Shown: one piece after another, positions 17,812 through 25,638 of the stretch
Numbering within the stretch: the stretch's first letter is position 1
Layout: the number at the start of each line of letters is the position of its first letter
Assembly (NCBI RefSeq): GCF_030316845.1
Contig: NZ_JASZYS010000001.1
Coordinates: forward strand, 434,001 to 498,000
Length of the DNA stretch: 64,000 bases
Direction: 5' to 3'
DNA from: Variovorax davisae
GTDB lineage: Bacteria > Pseudomonadota > Gammaproteobacteria > Burkholderiales > Burkholderiaceae_C
Made by a program: the position numbers and the translations under genes
Notes under the pieces: generated by a model
The model's database searches: none
Seen by the model: the letters and a program-made list of their open reading frames with translations, nothing else
Told to the model about the DNA's origin: nothing

Positions 17812-18834
17812 ATGACCCCCTCCCGCGAAGACCCCGTCGACCAGCTGCTCGAGATCGGCTTGAAGGATCTCTGGTATCCGATCTGCCCCACCGGCTTCAT
17901 CAAGGAATCGCCCGTCTCGCTGCGCCGGCTGGGCCGCAAGTTCGCCCTCTGGCGCGACCACGGCGGCAAGCTGCATGCGCTCGAAGACCGCTGCCCGCAC
18001 CGCGGCGCGCCGCTGTCGCAGGGCGTGATCCTCGGCGACCGGCTCTCGTGCCCGTACCACGGCGTCGAGGTGCGCTGCGACGGCGTCGCCGTGCGCGTGC
18101 CCGGCAGCCCCGGCTGCAAGCTCGAGGGCTCGCAGGCCACGCGCTTCTTCCATGTCGAGGAGCGCGCCGGCGCGGTCTGGCTCTACAACGCGAAGGAGTC
18201 GGTGGCGACGCCGCCGCCGCTGGTGCTGCCCGAGCAGCTGACCGACGACGACGAGTACTCGAGCTTCCTTTGCTATGCCGAGTGGAAGGGCGACTACCGC
18301 TACGTGCTCGACAACGTGATGGACCCGATGCACGGCACCTACCTGCACAAGCAGTCGCATTCGATGGCCGAGGGCGATTCGACCGCCAAGTTCGGCATCC
18401 GCGCGACCGACACCGGCTTCGTGTTCGAGAAGGAAGGCCAGCGCAACGTCAACTTCGACTGGACCGAGTGGGCCGACACCGGCCTGCACTGGATGCGCCT
18501 GGAGATCCCGTACCCGAAGACCGGCGGCCCCGGCGGCAACTTCATCATCGTCGGCAGCTACACGCCGATCTCGCCCACGCTGTCGTGCGCCTTCCACTGG
18601 CGCGTGCGCAAGCTGGCCAAGGGCTGGGAGCGCGACACCTGGCGCTTCCTCTACAAGAACCGCCTCGAGGCGCGCCACTGGCACGTGCTCGAACAGGACC
18701 GCGTCCTGATCGAGAACATGGAGCCCGACGCCAACCAGCACGAGCAGCTCTACCAGCACGACCTCGGCATCGTGCGCCTGCGCCGCCACCTGCGCGGCCT
18801 GGCCCAGCAGCAGCTCGAAGGCACGAGCGCCTGA
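17812..18834 (+). CDS. Rieske non-heme iron oxygenase, alpha subunit
   Basis: A 340-residue single-component-type oxygenase. The Rieske [2Fe-2S] site is C61-x-H63-x16-C80-x2-H83. The mononuclear iron site shows N-V-M-D-P-M-H-G-T-Y-L-H with H174 and H179. Its length and lack of a beta-subunit gene resemble phthalate, vanillate and carbazole-type oxygenases, which hydroxylate rings or remove O- or N-methyl groups. Electrons would come from the PDR/VanB-like reductase just downstream. AGAGGAA lies 8 nt before the ATG. Substrate unknown. Confidence 0.92.
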   Translation: MTPSREDPVDQLLEIGLKDLWYPICPTGFIKESPVSLRRLGRKFALWRDHGGKLHALEDRCPHRGAPLSQGVILGDRLSCPYHGVEVRCDGVAVRVPGSPGCKLEGSQATRFFHVEERAGAVWLYNAKESVATPPPLVLPEQLTDDDEYSSFLCYAEWKGDYRYVLDNVMDPMHGTYLHKQSHSMAEGDSTAKFGIRATDTGFVFEKEGQRNVNFDWTEWADTGLHWMRLEIPYPKTGGPGGNFIIVGSYTPISPTLSCAFHWRVRKLAKGWERDTWRFLYKNRLEARHWHVLEQDRVLIENMEPDANQHEQLYQHDLGIVRLRRHLRGLAQQQLEGTSA

Positions 18835-18899
18835 TGAACGCACGGGCTGCGACGTCGAGGCGCGCGGCCCACTGACAAACCCATCGTCGAGGTTTCCCC

Positions 18900-19868
18900 A
18901 TGTCTTCCCCCACGCTGAACGCCCTGGTGCACACGATGCGCTACGAAGCCGACGGCATCGTCAGCGTCGAGTTCCGTCCGGCTTCGCCCGAGGTGGACTT
19001 CCCCGCCTTCGAGGCCGGCTCCCACATCGACCTGCACCTGCCCAACGGGCTGGTGCGCAGCTATTCGCTGTGCAACCCCTCGACCGACCGCCAGCGCTAC
19101 GTGGTCGGCGTGCTGAACGATCGCAAGAGCCGCGGCGGCTCGCGCTACGTGCACCAGCAACTGCGCGTGGGCATGACGCTCGCGATCTCGCATCCGCGCA
19201 ACAACTTCAAGCTGGAAGAGGGCGCCGGGCGCTCGGTGCTGGTGGCCGGCGGCATCGGCGTGACGCCGATCTGGTGCATGCTGCAGCGGCTGGCCGCGAT
19301 CGGCCAGCCGGCCGAGCTGATCTATTGCGCGCGCTCGCGCAAGGAGTCGGCCTTCGGCGAAGCGATCGCCGCGCTGGCGGCCGAGAAGGCGATTGCGCTC
19401 ACCTGGCATTTCGACGAAGAGCAGGGCGGTCCGCCCGACCTCGCCGCGCTGCTGGGCGGCAAGGGCGCCGACAGCCACTACTACTGCTGCGGCCCGACGC
19501 CGATGCTCGACAACTTCGAGAAGACCTGCGAGCAGCTCGGGCTTGCGAACGCCCACATCGAACGCTTCGCGGCCGTGCACGTCGAGGCGCCGAGCGCCAC
19601 CCAGAGCTACGTGGTCGAGTGCGCGAAAAGCGGCAAGACGGTCGAGGTGCCGCCCGGCAAGTCGATCCTCGACAGCCTGATCGATGCCGGCCTCAACCCC
19701 GACCACAGCTGCAAGGAAGGCGTCTGCGGCGCCTGCGAAACCAAGGTGCTCGATGGCGAAGTCGACCACCACGACGGCATCCTGACCAAGCTGGAGCGGG
19801 CGTCGAACAAGACCATGATGATCTGCGTCTCCGGCTGCAAGCGCGGCCCGCTGGTGCTCGACATCTAG
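18900..19868 (+). CDS. PDR/VanB-type ferredoxin reductase for the Rieske oxygenase
   Basis: A 322-residue flavin- and iron-sulfur-containing reductase with three domains in the phthalate-dioxygenase-reductase order. The flavin domain contains R-S-Y-S-L-C-N. The NAD(P)H domain contains G-G-I-G-V-T-P-I and C-C-G-P-T-P-M-L. The C-terminal plant-type ferredoxin ligates the cluster with C271-x4-C276-x2-C279-x29-C309. It passes electrons from NAD(P)H to the oxygenase encoded 65 nt upstream. The pairing of single alpha subunit and PDR-type reductase defines a two-component class IA-like oxygenase system. Confidence 0.94.
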   Translation: MSSPTLNALVHTMRYEADGIVSVEFRPASPEVDFPAFEAGSHIDLHLPNGLVRSYSLCNPSTDRQRYVVGVLNDRKSRGGSRYVHQQLRVGMTLAISHPRNNFKLEEGAGRSVLVAGGIGVTPIWCMLQRLAAIGQPAELIYCARSRKESAFGEAIAALAAEKAIALTWHFDEEQGGPPDLAALLGGKGADSHYYCCGPTPMLDNFEKTCEQLGLANAHIERFAAVHVEAPSATQSYVVECAKSGKTVEVPPGKSILDSLIDAGLNPDHSCKEGVCGACETKVLDGEVDHHDGILTKLERASNKTMMICVSGCKRGPLVLDI

Positions 19869-19906
19869 GCAGGCAAGAGAAGAATTTCAATCCCCGAGGG
19901 AGACAC

Positions 19907-21013
19907 ATGAAGAGAACCGTTGTGGCCATGGCCGCATGCACCGCCGTGGCCTGGGCCCACGCGCAATCCAGCGTGACCCTGTTCGGCGTGCTCGATGCCG
20001 CCGTCACCTACACCACCGGCTCCGGCCCCGCGTCGTCGAGCAAATGGCAGCTCAGCAACAGCGCCAACACCTTCAGCCGGCTCGGCTTCCGCGGCACCGA
20101 AGACCTCGGCGGCGGCCTGGCGGCGAGCTTCTGGCTCGAGTCGGGCCTGCAGAACGACACCGGCACCAGCTTCGGCAGCAACACCAACAACCAGCGCAAC
20201 GGCAACGTCGGCGATGGCGGCCTGATCTACGGCCGCCGCTCGACCGTCAGCCTGTCCGGCGTGTTCGGCGAACTGCGGCTGGGGCGCGACTACACGCCGA
20301 CCTTCTGGAACACGGCGCTGTTCGATCCCTTCGGCACCGGCGGCGGCATCGGCGCGAACCAGATCTACTTCTCGGGCCTGGGCGGCCTGACCGCGCCCAC
20401 CGGCACCCGCGCTTCCAACAGCGTCGGCTACTTCCTGCCGCCCACGCTGGGCGGCTTCTATGGCCAGGTGATGGTGGCGACGGGCGAGAACGCCTCCAAC
20501 GCGGTGCTGGCGGGGCCGCTGCCCCTGTCGATCGAGGACGACGGCGACTACGCCGGCGTGCGCATCGGCTACCTCAGCGGTCCGGTCAACATCGCGCTCG
20601 CGACCGGCCGCACCAAGTACGCGACCGGCGACCTGCGGGTGTCGAACTTCGGCGCGTCCTACACCTTCGCCTCGCTGATGAACCTCCGGGTGATGGGCGA
20701 GTACTACACCGAGTCCCTCGGCCAGGTCGACGGCAAGGGCGCGCTGCTCGGCTTCATCCTGCCGATCGGCGCCAGCGAGATCAAGGCCTCGTATGCGCGC
20801 TACCGGCGCGAGCCGGGGCTCAACCTGCCCAACCCGACCACGGGCAAGTTCGCGCTCGGCTACGTCTACAACCTCTCGAAGCGCAGTGCCGTCTATGCGA
20901 CCGCCGCCTGGCTGACCAACAGCAACGGCGCCGCGCAAGCCCTCGGTGGCGTCCTGACCTCTCCCGACCACGGCTCGCGTGGCACCGAGTTCGGGTTGCG
21001 CCACGCCTTCTAG
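19907..21013 (+). CDS. Outer-membrane porin (Gram-negative general porin, Burkholderiales type)
   Basis: A 368-residue protein with a signal peptide ending near A-H-A (residues 1-19). The mature start S-S-V-T-L-F-G-V-L-D is the classic Omp32-type strand. R-L-G-F-R-G-T-E-D-L-G-G-G-L and a terminal phenylalanine (L-R-H-A-F) follow the outer-membrane beta-barrel pattern. It should form a trimeric pore for entry of small, often anionic solutes. GAGGGAG precedes the ATG. It follows the oxygenase reductase by 38 nt, so it may be a pathway-specific porin co-expressed with the cluster. Confidence 0.93.
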   Translation: MKRTVVAMAACTAVAWAHAQSSVTLFGVLDAAVTYTTGSGPASSSKWQLSNSANTFSRLGFRGTEDLGGGLAASFWLESGLQNDTGTSFGSNTNNQRNGNVGDGGLIYGRRSTVSLSGVFGELRLGRDYTPTFWNTALFDPFGTGGGIGANQIYFSGLGGLTAPTGTRASNSVGYFLPPTLGGFYGQVMVATGENASNAVLAGPLPLSIEDDGDYAGVRIGYLSGPVNIALATGRTKYATGDLRVSNFGASYTFASLMNLRVMGEYYTESLGQVDGKGALLGFILPIGASEIKASYARYRREPGLNLPNPTTGKFALGYVYNLSKRSAVYATAAWLTNSNGAAQALGGVLTSPDHGSRGTEFGLRHAF

Positions 21014-21037
21014 TCCCTTCCTGCAGGAGCGTTTGCC

Positions 21038-22333
21038 ATGCATCCCAGAGCATTGCGCTGGTACGGCGTCATCACGCTGTTCGTGATCGTCGCCATCTCG
21101 TACGTGGACCGGATCAACATCGCGGTGCTGATCACCGATGCCTCGTTCCTGCAGCACATCGGCATCGCGCCGTCCGACCGGGTCAGCCAGGGGCTGCTGG
21201 CGACCGCCTTCATGGTCGGCTACGGCGTCTCGGCCTTCGTCCTGACGCCGTTCTGCGCGGCGCTGTTCGGGGTCCGCAAGAGCCTGGTGTTCGGATTGAT
21301 CGTGTGGGGCGTGGTCACCTTCATCACGCCCTGGTTCGACGGCTACGGCATGCTGCTGGCGTCGCGGATTCTGCTCGGGGTGTCCGAGGGGCCGCTGTTC
21401 TCGCTGGCCTCGTCCTACATCAAGGCGCATTTCGAGGACCACGAGAACGGCAAGCCGAACTCCTTCGTCAACATGGGCACCGGGCTCGGCCTCGCGCTAG
21501 GCTACCCGCTGATCGGCTTCCTGCTGGCGAGCTTCGACTGGCAGACGTCCTTCCATGTGCTGGGCGTGCTGAACATCGCGCTCGGCATTCCGCTGGTGGT
21601 GGCCTTCGTGAAAATGCCGAAGTCCTATGCCGGGATGGCCAAGCCGGAGTCCTTCGGCGATGCCATGCACAAGGTCGGCGACATCGTGAAGGGGGCACTC
21701 CACACGCGCTACCTGGTGCTGGTCACGGTGCTGACCTCGGCCGCGCTGGCCTACCTCTGGGGGGCCAGCAACTGGCTGCCGGCCTATCTGAAGGAAGTGC
21801 GCGGCTTCTCGCTGCGCGAGATGGGCTGGCTGGCCTCGCTGCCGCAGTACGCCACCGTGCTCGCGGTGCTGCTGGGCGGGGTGCTGATCGACCGCATCGA
21901 GCGCCAGCGCGTGCCCTTCATCTTCATGGCGGCGAGCGCGGGCGTGGCGCTGTCGGTGCTGCTGGCGATCAACGTGCACGACCCTTATGCGGCGGCCTAC
22001 TGCCTGATCGCGGCCAACTTCTGCTGGGGGCTGCAAAGCCCGGCGATCCCGAGCACGGTGCAGTACTGCGCCCGTCCCGAGCACGTGGCCAGCGCCTTCG
22101 GCGTCGTCAACGGCACCGGCAGCCTGGTCGCCGGCTTCATGCCGGCGCTGATGGGCGGCGTGATCAGCGCGGTGTCGGCCGGCCCCGGCGCGTCGGGCGG
22201 CGCGGCCCACGGCTTCTTCGCCGGCTTCGCGCTGCTGATCGGCACCCAGGCGGTGGTGTTCGTCTGCGGCTTCGTCCTGTGGTGGCGCGAGCGCTCGCCC
22301 AGAGCCTCGGGCATGCACCCGACCCCGGCCTGA
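21038..22333 (+). CDS. MFS transporter, anion:cation symporter (ACS) type
   Basis: A 431-residue inner-membrane permease with about 12 hydrophobic segments. Helix 1 carries I-S-Y-V-D-R-I-N-I-A-V, the signature of ACS-family carriers for sugar acids, phthalate, hydroxybenzoates and similar organic anions. Helix 4 has R-I-L-L-G-V-S-E-G-P-L-F. It is the last plus-strand gene of the cluster, 24 nt after the porin and convergent with the aldolase-like gene. Together with the porin it probably moves the pathway substrate across both membranes. GCAGGAG precedes the ATG. Confidence 0.92.
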   Translation: MHPRALRWYGVITLFVIVAISYVDRINIAVLITDASFLQHIGIAPSDRVSQGLLATAFMVGYGVSAFVLTPFCAALFGVRKSLVFGLIVWGVVTFITPWFDGYGMLLASRILLGVSEGPLFSLASSYIKAHFEDHENGKPNSFVNMGTGLGLALGYPLIGFLLASFDWQTSFHVLGVLNIALGIPLVVAFVKMPKSYAGMAKPESFGDAMHKVGDIVKGALHTRYLVLVTVLTSAALAYLWGASNWLPAYLKEVRGFSLREMGWLASLPQYATVLAVLLGGVLIDRIERQRVPFIFMAASAGVALSVLLAINVHDPYAAAYCLIAANFCWGLQSPAIPSTVQYCARPEHVASAFGVVNGTGSLVAGFMPALMGGVISAVSAGPGASGGAAHGFFAGFALLIGTQAVVFVCGFVLWWRERSPRASGMHPTPA

Positions 22334-22339
22334 CCGGGG
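22323..22339. terminator. Hairpin at the convergent gene ends (possible terminator)
   Basis: A perfect 6-bp CCCCGG/CCGGGG stem with a 5-nt loop spans the stop codon of the MFS gene, 12 nt from the stop of the convergent aldolase-like gene. There is no T-tract on either side, so intrinsic termination is doubtful; it may just stabilise mRNA 3' ends. Confidence 0.3.
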
Positions 22340-22351
22340 CCGCGTGCGAGG

Positions 22352-23119
22352 CTAGTCCCGGTAGCTGCGGTCGGTCCGGTCCAGCTTGCGGATCAGCGAG
22401 GGCCAGACGAAGGCCCCGCCCATGCCGCCCGTCTGCACCTTCATGGCGTGGCCGACGCCGTCGACGATGCGCGGGTCGACCTGGGTCAGTTCGCCGCCGC
22501 CGGCTTGCGCCGCGATCTGGATCTGGCAGGTGTTCTCGAAGGTGTACATGCTCAGGAAGGCATCGGCCACGGTCTTGCCGACGGTCAGCAGGCCGTGGTT
22601 GCGCAGCATCAGGAAGTTGGCGTCGCCCATGTCGGCCTGCAGCCGCGGCTTCTCGTCGTCGCGGAAGGCCACGCCCTCGTAGTCGTGGTAGGCCAGCGAG
22701 GCCAGCACGAAGGTCGACTGCTGGCTGATCGGCAGCACGCCGTTCTTCTGCGCGCTGACCGCGATGCCGGCGCGGGTGTGGGTGTGCAGCACGCACTGCA
22801 CGTCCTCGCGCGCCGCGTGGACCGCGCTGTGGATCACGAAGCCGGCCGGGTTCACGGGGTAGGGCGAATCGATCACCTTGTTGCAGTTCTGGTCGACCTT
22901 GATGAGGCTGGAGGCCGTGATCTCGTCGAACATCAGGCCGTAGGGGTTGATCAGGAAATGGTGCTCCGGCCCGGGCACGCGGGCGCTGATGTGCGTGAAG
23001 ACGAGGTCGCTCCAGCCGTACAGCGCGACCAGGCGGTAGCAGGCGGCGAGGTCGACGCGCAGCTGCCATTCTTCGGCGCTGACGAGTTTCTGGATTTCGG
23101 TGGGGGTGGTGGCGTTCAT
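22352..23119 (-). CDS. Class II aldolase/adducin family protein
   Basis: A 255-residue protein of the fuculose-phosphate aldolase/adducin fold. Zinc-binding histidines are seen at H112 and H114 (L-H-T-H-T) and H175 (R-N-H-G-L-L). The N-terminal A-C-Y-R-L-V-A-L-Y-G-W-S-D motif is typical of the adducin-like branch. The segment P-A-G-F-V-I-H replaces the S-S-E-x-x-x-H stretch that gives FucA its catalytic acid, so a standard aldol cleavage is uncertain; decarboxylase-like activity is known for some relatives. ATG 23119 has GAGGAG upstream (minus strand). It is 23 nt downstream of the HD-domain gene, so the two are likely an operon. Confidence 0.87.
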   Translation of the reverse strand: MNATTPTEIQKLVSAEEWQLRVDLAACYRLVALYGWSDLVFTHISARVPGPEHHFLINPYGLMFDEITASSLIKVDQNCNKVIDSPYPVNPAGFVIHSAVHAAREDVQCVLHTHTRAGIAVSAQKNGVLPISQQSTFVLASLAYHDYEGVAFRDDEKPRLQADMGDANFLMLRNHGLLTVGKTVADAFLSMYTFENTCQIQIAAQAGGGELTQVDPRIVDGVGHAMKVQTGGMGGAFVWPSLIRKLDRTDRSYRD

Positions 23120-23142
23120 GGGGTTCTCCTCGTAGGGCCGCC

Positions 23143-23739
23143 TCAGGCGGCGTGGGTCTGGGCCGGCGCTTTCGCGGCCTTGTAGATGCTCTGCTTCGGC
23201 TGGGCCATCACGCGCCTGAGCATGGGCTCGAACTCGCCGATCGGCAAGGTCTCGGCCTTGGGGTCGAAGGCCGGGTTGTCGTAGAGCTCGCAGAACTCGG
23301 CGGTGCGCTCGAAGCAGGGATGGCTGCGGAAGTTCTCGCGCAGGTCGCGGTCGAGGCCGATGTGATGGAAGAAGTAGTGGCCCTGGAAGATGCCGTGGTG
23401 CGCCACCATCCAGTGGTTCTCCTCGCTCACGAAGGGCTTGAGGATCGCCGCCGCGATGTCCGGGTGGTTCATGGTGCCGAGCGTGTCGCCGATGTCGTGC
23501 AGCAGGGCGCAGACCACGTATTCCTCGTCGCGGCCGTCGCGCAGTGCGCGGGTGGCGGTCTGCAGCGAATGGCTGTAGCGGTCGATCGGGAAGCCGCCGT
23601 AGTCGCCTTCGAGGATCTGCAGGTGCTTGATCACGCGCGCCGGCAGGCCCTGCGCGAACTGCATGAATTCGCCGCCGATCAGTTGCCAGTCCTGCTGCGT
23701 GCTGTCTTGCATGCGGACGAAATTGGCTCTTGCATTCAT
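23143..23739 (-). CDS. HD-domain protein, possible diiron oxygenase or phosphohydrolase
   Basis: A 198-residue protein. H57 (Y-S-H-S) and the H-D pair at 81-82 (L-L-H-D-I-G-D) define an HD domain. Further conserved-looking His/Glu residues follow: E106-E107, H109, H114-H115, and H125-H126. Then comes R-S-H-P-C-F-E-R-T-A-E-F-C-E-L-Y-D. The extra histidines and the late Y-D-N-P-A-F-D-P motif recall the PhnZ/TmpB-type diiron oxygenases that use an HD scaffold, but ordinary phosphohydrolase activity cannot be excluded. It is followed by the aldolase-like gene and divergent from the Crp/Fnr regulator, with TGTCAA/TTGACA repeats between. Confidence 0.8.
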   Translation of the reverse strand: MNARANFVRMQDSTQQDWQLIGGEFMQFAQGLPARVIKHLQILEGDYGGFPIDRYSHSLQTATRALRDGRDEEYVVCALLHDIGDTLGTMNHPDIAAAILKPFVSEENHWMVAHHGIFQGHYFFHHIGLDRDLRENFRSHPCFERTAEFCELYDNPAFDPKAETLPIGEFEPMLRRVMAQPKQSIYKAAKAPAQTHAA

Positions 23740-23780
23740 CGTGTGTCTCCGTGGGTTTGCAGCCCACTGTAGACCCGCAC

Positions 23781-23808
23781 TTGACGGCCAACTGTCAAGA
23801 ATTTGACA
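23781..23808. promoter_or_regulatory. Overlapping TTGAC/GTCAA dyads between HD-domain and Crp/Fnr genes
   Basis: Three alternating half-sites form two dyads: TTGAC-N8-GTCAA (23781-23798) and the perfect TGTCAA-N4-TTGACA (23793-23808). The TTGACA elements could also be -35 boxes for either strand. The half-sites resemble Crp/Fnr-family recognition sequences, though their spacing differs from the FNR consensus TTGAT-N4-ATCAA. Autoregulation by the divergent Crp/Fnr gene is inferred from position. Confidence 0.5.
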
Positions 23809-23849
23809 ATGGAGCGCTCTGGTAAACCCCCGGACCCGTCCGAACTTCC

Positions 23850-24572
23850 ATGCCGCTGCCTGCCGGGCGCCCGCTGTCCGCCGCCCACCGCGCCTCGATG
23901 GAGGCCAATCCCTGGTTCGCGTCGATGCCGCGCGCGCAGCGCGAAGCCCTGCTCGCGGCGGCCGAACTGATCCATCTGCGGCGCGGCGCGATGGTGTTCC
24001 GACAGGGCGATCCGGTGCATGCGGCCGGCGGCGGCTTCTATGGCCTGGCGGCCGGCATGATCAAGATCTCGACCCTGCGCCACGATGGCCGCGAGGCCAT
24101 CCTGGCCGTGCTCGAACCCGGCAACTGGTTCGGCGAGATCAGCCTGATCGACGGCTCGCCGCGCACCCACGACGCCACGGCCCTCAGCGCGCTCGACCTG
24201 CTGGTGGTGCCGCACCAGGCCTTCGCGCAGCAGATGCAGGGCGCGCCCTTCGGGCGGGCGATCGCGGCCTTGCTCGCGGCCCGGGTGCGCGGGCTCTACG
24301 GCCTGATGGAAGACGCCACGCTGCGCGGGCTGCGCGCCCGGGTGGCCCGCCGCCTGCTGGCGCTGGCGCGCGGCGACGCGACCCAGTCGCCCGAGCCGAG
24401 GGTCTCGGTGGCGTTGCCGCAGGAAGCGCTGGCGATGATGCTGGGCGTGACGCGCCAGACCTTGTCGAAGGAACTCAACGCGCTGGCGAGCGAAGGCGTG
24501 ATCGCGCTGGGCTATGGCCGCATCGACCTGCTGTCGCCTGCGGCGCTGCAGCAGATGGGCCACACGGGATAG
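23850..24572 (+). CDS. Crp/Fnr-family transcriptional regulator
   Basis: A 240-residue regulator. An N-terminal cyclic-nucleotide-binding-like beta-roll covers about residues 25-140 (R-G-A-M-V-F-R-Q-G-D, then G-N-W-F-G-E-I-S-L-I-D-G). A C-terminal winged helix follows (L-P-Q-E-A-L-A-M-M-L-G-V-T-R-Q-T-L-S-K-E-L). I see no cysteine cluster, so an FNR-type oxygen-sensing [4Fe-4S] cluster is unlikely; the ligand is unknown. It is divergent from the HD-domain/aldolase pair and 110 bp away across the TTGAC/GTCAA dyads, so it probably controls them and itself. Confidence 0.92.
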   Translation: MPLPAGRPLSAAHRASMEANPWFASMPRAQREALLAAAELIHLRRGAMVFRQGDPVHAAGGGFYGLAAGMIKISTLRHDGREAILAVLEPGNWFGEISLIDGSPRTHDATALSALDLLVVPHQAFAQQMQGAPFGRAIAALLAARVRGLYGLMEDATLRGLRARVARRLLALARGDATQSPEPRVSVALPQEALAMMLGVTRQTLSKELNALASEGVIALGYGRIDLLSPAALQQMGHTG

Positions 24573-24576
24573 CGCG

Positions 24577-25497
24577 TCAGAACACGATCTTGTCGCCGAA
24601 CGCGATGCGCCGGATCCAGGCCTTCTTGTCGGTGACGGTTCGCGAGTCGCCCAGGTTGAAGTCCACCGCGGGTGTCGGCGTGATGCCGCCGGCGGTCGGG
24701 TTCTGGAAGTTGTAGATGCAGGCCTTGGGATAGGCGGCGATCAGGGCATCGAGGCTCAGCGGGCCGCCGGTGGAGTTGATCGCGGCGTTCAGCAGCACCG
24801 GCAGGCCGGTGGCCGGGAAGGGCTTGCTGCCGGACCGGGCCCACTTCACGTCGGCCGGCGTGGCGCCGTAGCTGGTGTAGCCGTCCGCGTCGGTGGTCGA
24901 AGGCCCCATGTCGGTGGCGGTCGTGACCAGGTTCAGCCAGTCGTTGCCGTCGCACTGCAGGCTCACGGTGTAGGTCACGTAGACGTCCTGCGGCAGCGTG
25001 GTGTCGCCGGTGTTGAGCTTCATCGCGAAGCGGATGCCGGGGAACTCCGACAGCTTGACCCCATGGAGCAGGTTGATCCCGTAGACCGACTTGTTGCCGG
25101 TGACCGCGTTGTTCTTGCTGGGCACGCTGGCCAGCGGATGGGCGGTGGTCTGCATCTCGATCACCTTCAGGCCATGGTCGTCGGCGATCGCGACCGAGGC
25201 CTGGTTGTCCGAGAAGTCGGTGGTGCAGGCCGGCAGCGTGGCGGCGCTCTGCGTGCAGTCGGCGTCCTTCCAGGTCTTGGGCGTCGTCGGGTCGGGAGCG
25301 GGCGCGGGTGCCGGAGCCGCTTCGATCGAGAGCGCCGGGGCCGGCGCAGCGACAGCCTGCGCCGCCGCGGGTGCCGCGACGGCCGTCGTCGCCACCGGCC
25401 ACGCGCCGCCGCCGCCGCCTCCGCCGCATGCGGCCAATGCCGCTGCCGCGGCGGTGACCAGGGTCGCTCGGAGAGGGAAGGAGGAGTGGAAGTTCAT
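24577..25497 (-). CDS. Putative lipoprotein of unknown function
   Basis: A 306-residue protein with a lipoprotein signal: basic start, hydrophobic A-L-V-T-A-A-A-A-A, lipobox L-A-A-C at residues 21-24, followed by seven glycines and a Pro/Ala-rich linker to about residue 72. The remaining domain has paired cysteines (D-A-D-C-T-Q-S, L-P-A-C-T-T-D-F-S, L-Q-C-D-G-N-D, K-A-C-I-Y-N-F) that could form disulfides. It begins T-W-K-D-A-D-C and ends with K-A-W-I-R-R-I-A-F-G-D-K-I-V-F. I do not recognise the family. It converges with the Crp/Fnr gene, 4 nt apart, and has no obvious partner. Likely outer-membrane-anchored or periplasmic. Confidence 0.75.
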   Translation of the reverse strand: MNFHSSFPLRATLVTAAAAALAACGGGGGGGAWPVATTAVAAPAAAQAVAAPAPALSIEAAPAPAPAPDPTTPKTWKDADCTQSAATLPACTTDFSDNQASVAIADDHGLKVIEMQTTAHPLASVPSKNNAVTGNKSVYGINLLHGVKLSEFPGIRFAMKLNTGDTTLPQDVYVTYTVSLQCDGNDWLNLVTTATDMGPSTTDADGYTSYGATPADVKWARSGSKPFPATGLPVLLNAAINSTGGPLSLDALIAAYPKACIYNFQNPTAGGITPTPAVDFNLGDSRTVTDKKAWIRRIAFGDKIVF

Positions 25498-25638
25498 TCG
25501 ATGGCAGGACGGGTGCGATCGAACGACTGTAATAAAAGGTACCCACTGGGCGACCGCCGAAGTCGACGACGGCGTGACTTAATCGTCCATCGCGGCGCAA
25601 ACCCCGCGCCGGCGTCGCCGCCGCACAACGCCACCCGC

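Noticed and set aside
22352..23791. A 479-codon frame suggesting fusion of HD-domain and aldolase proteins
   Set aside because: The HD protein is encoded in another frame (23143-23739) with clear motifs. The aldolase has its own start and ribosome-binding site at 23119.
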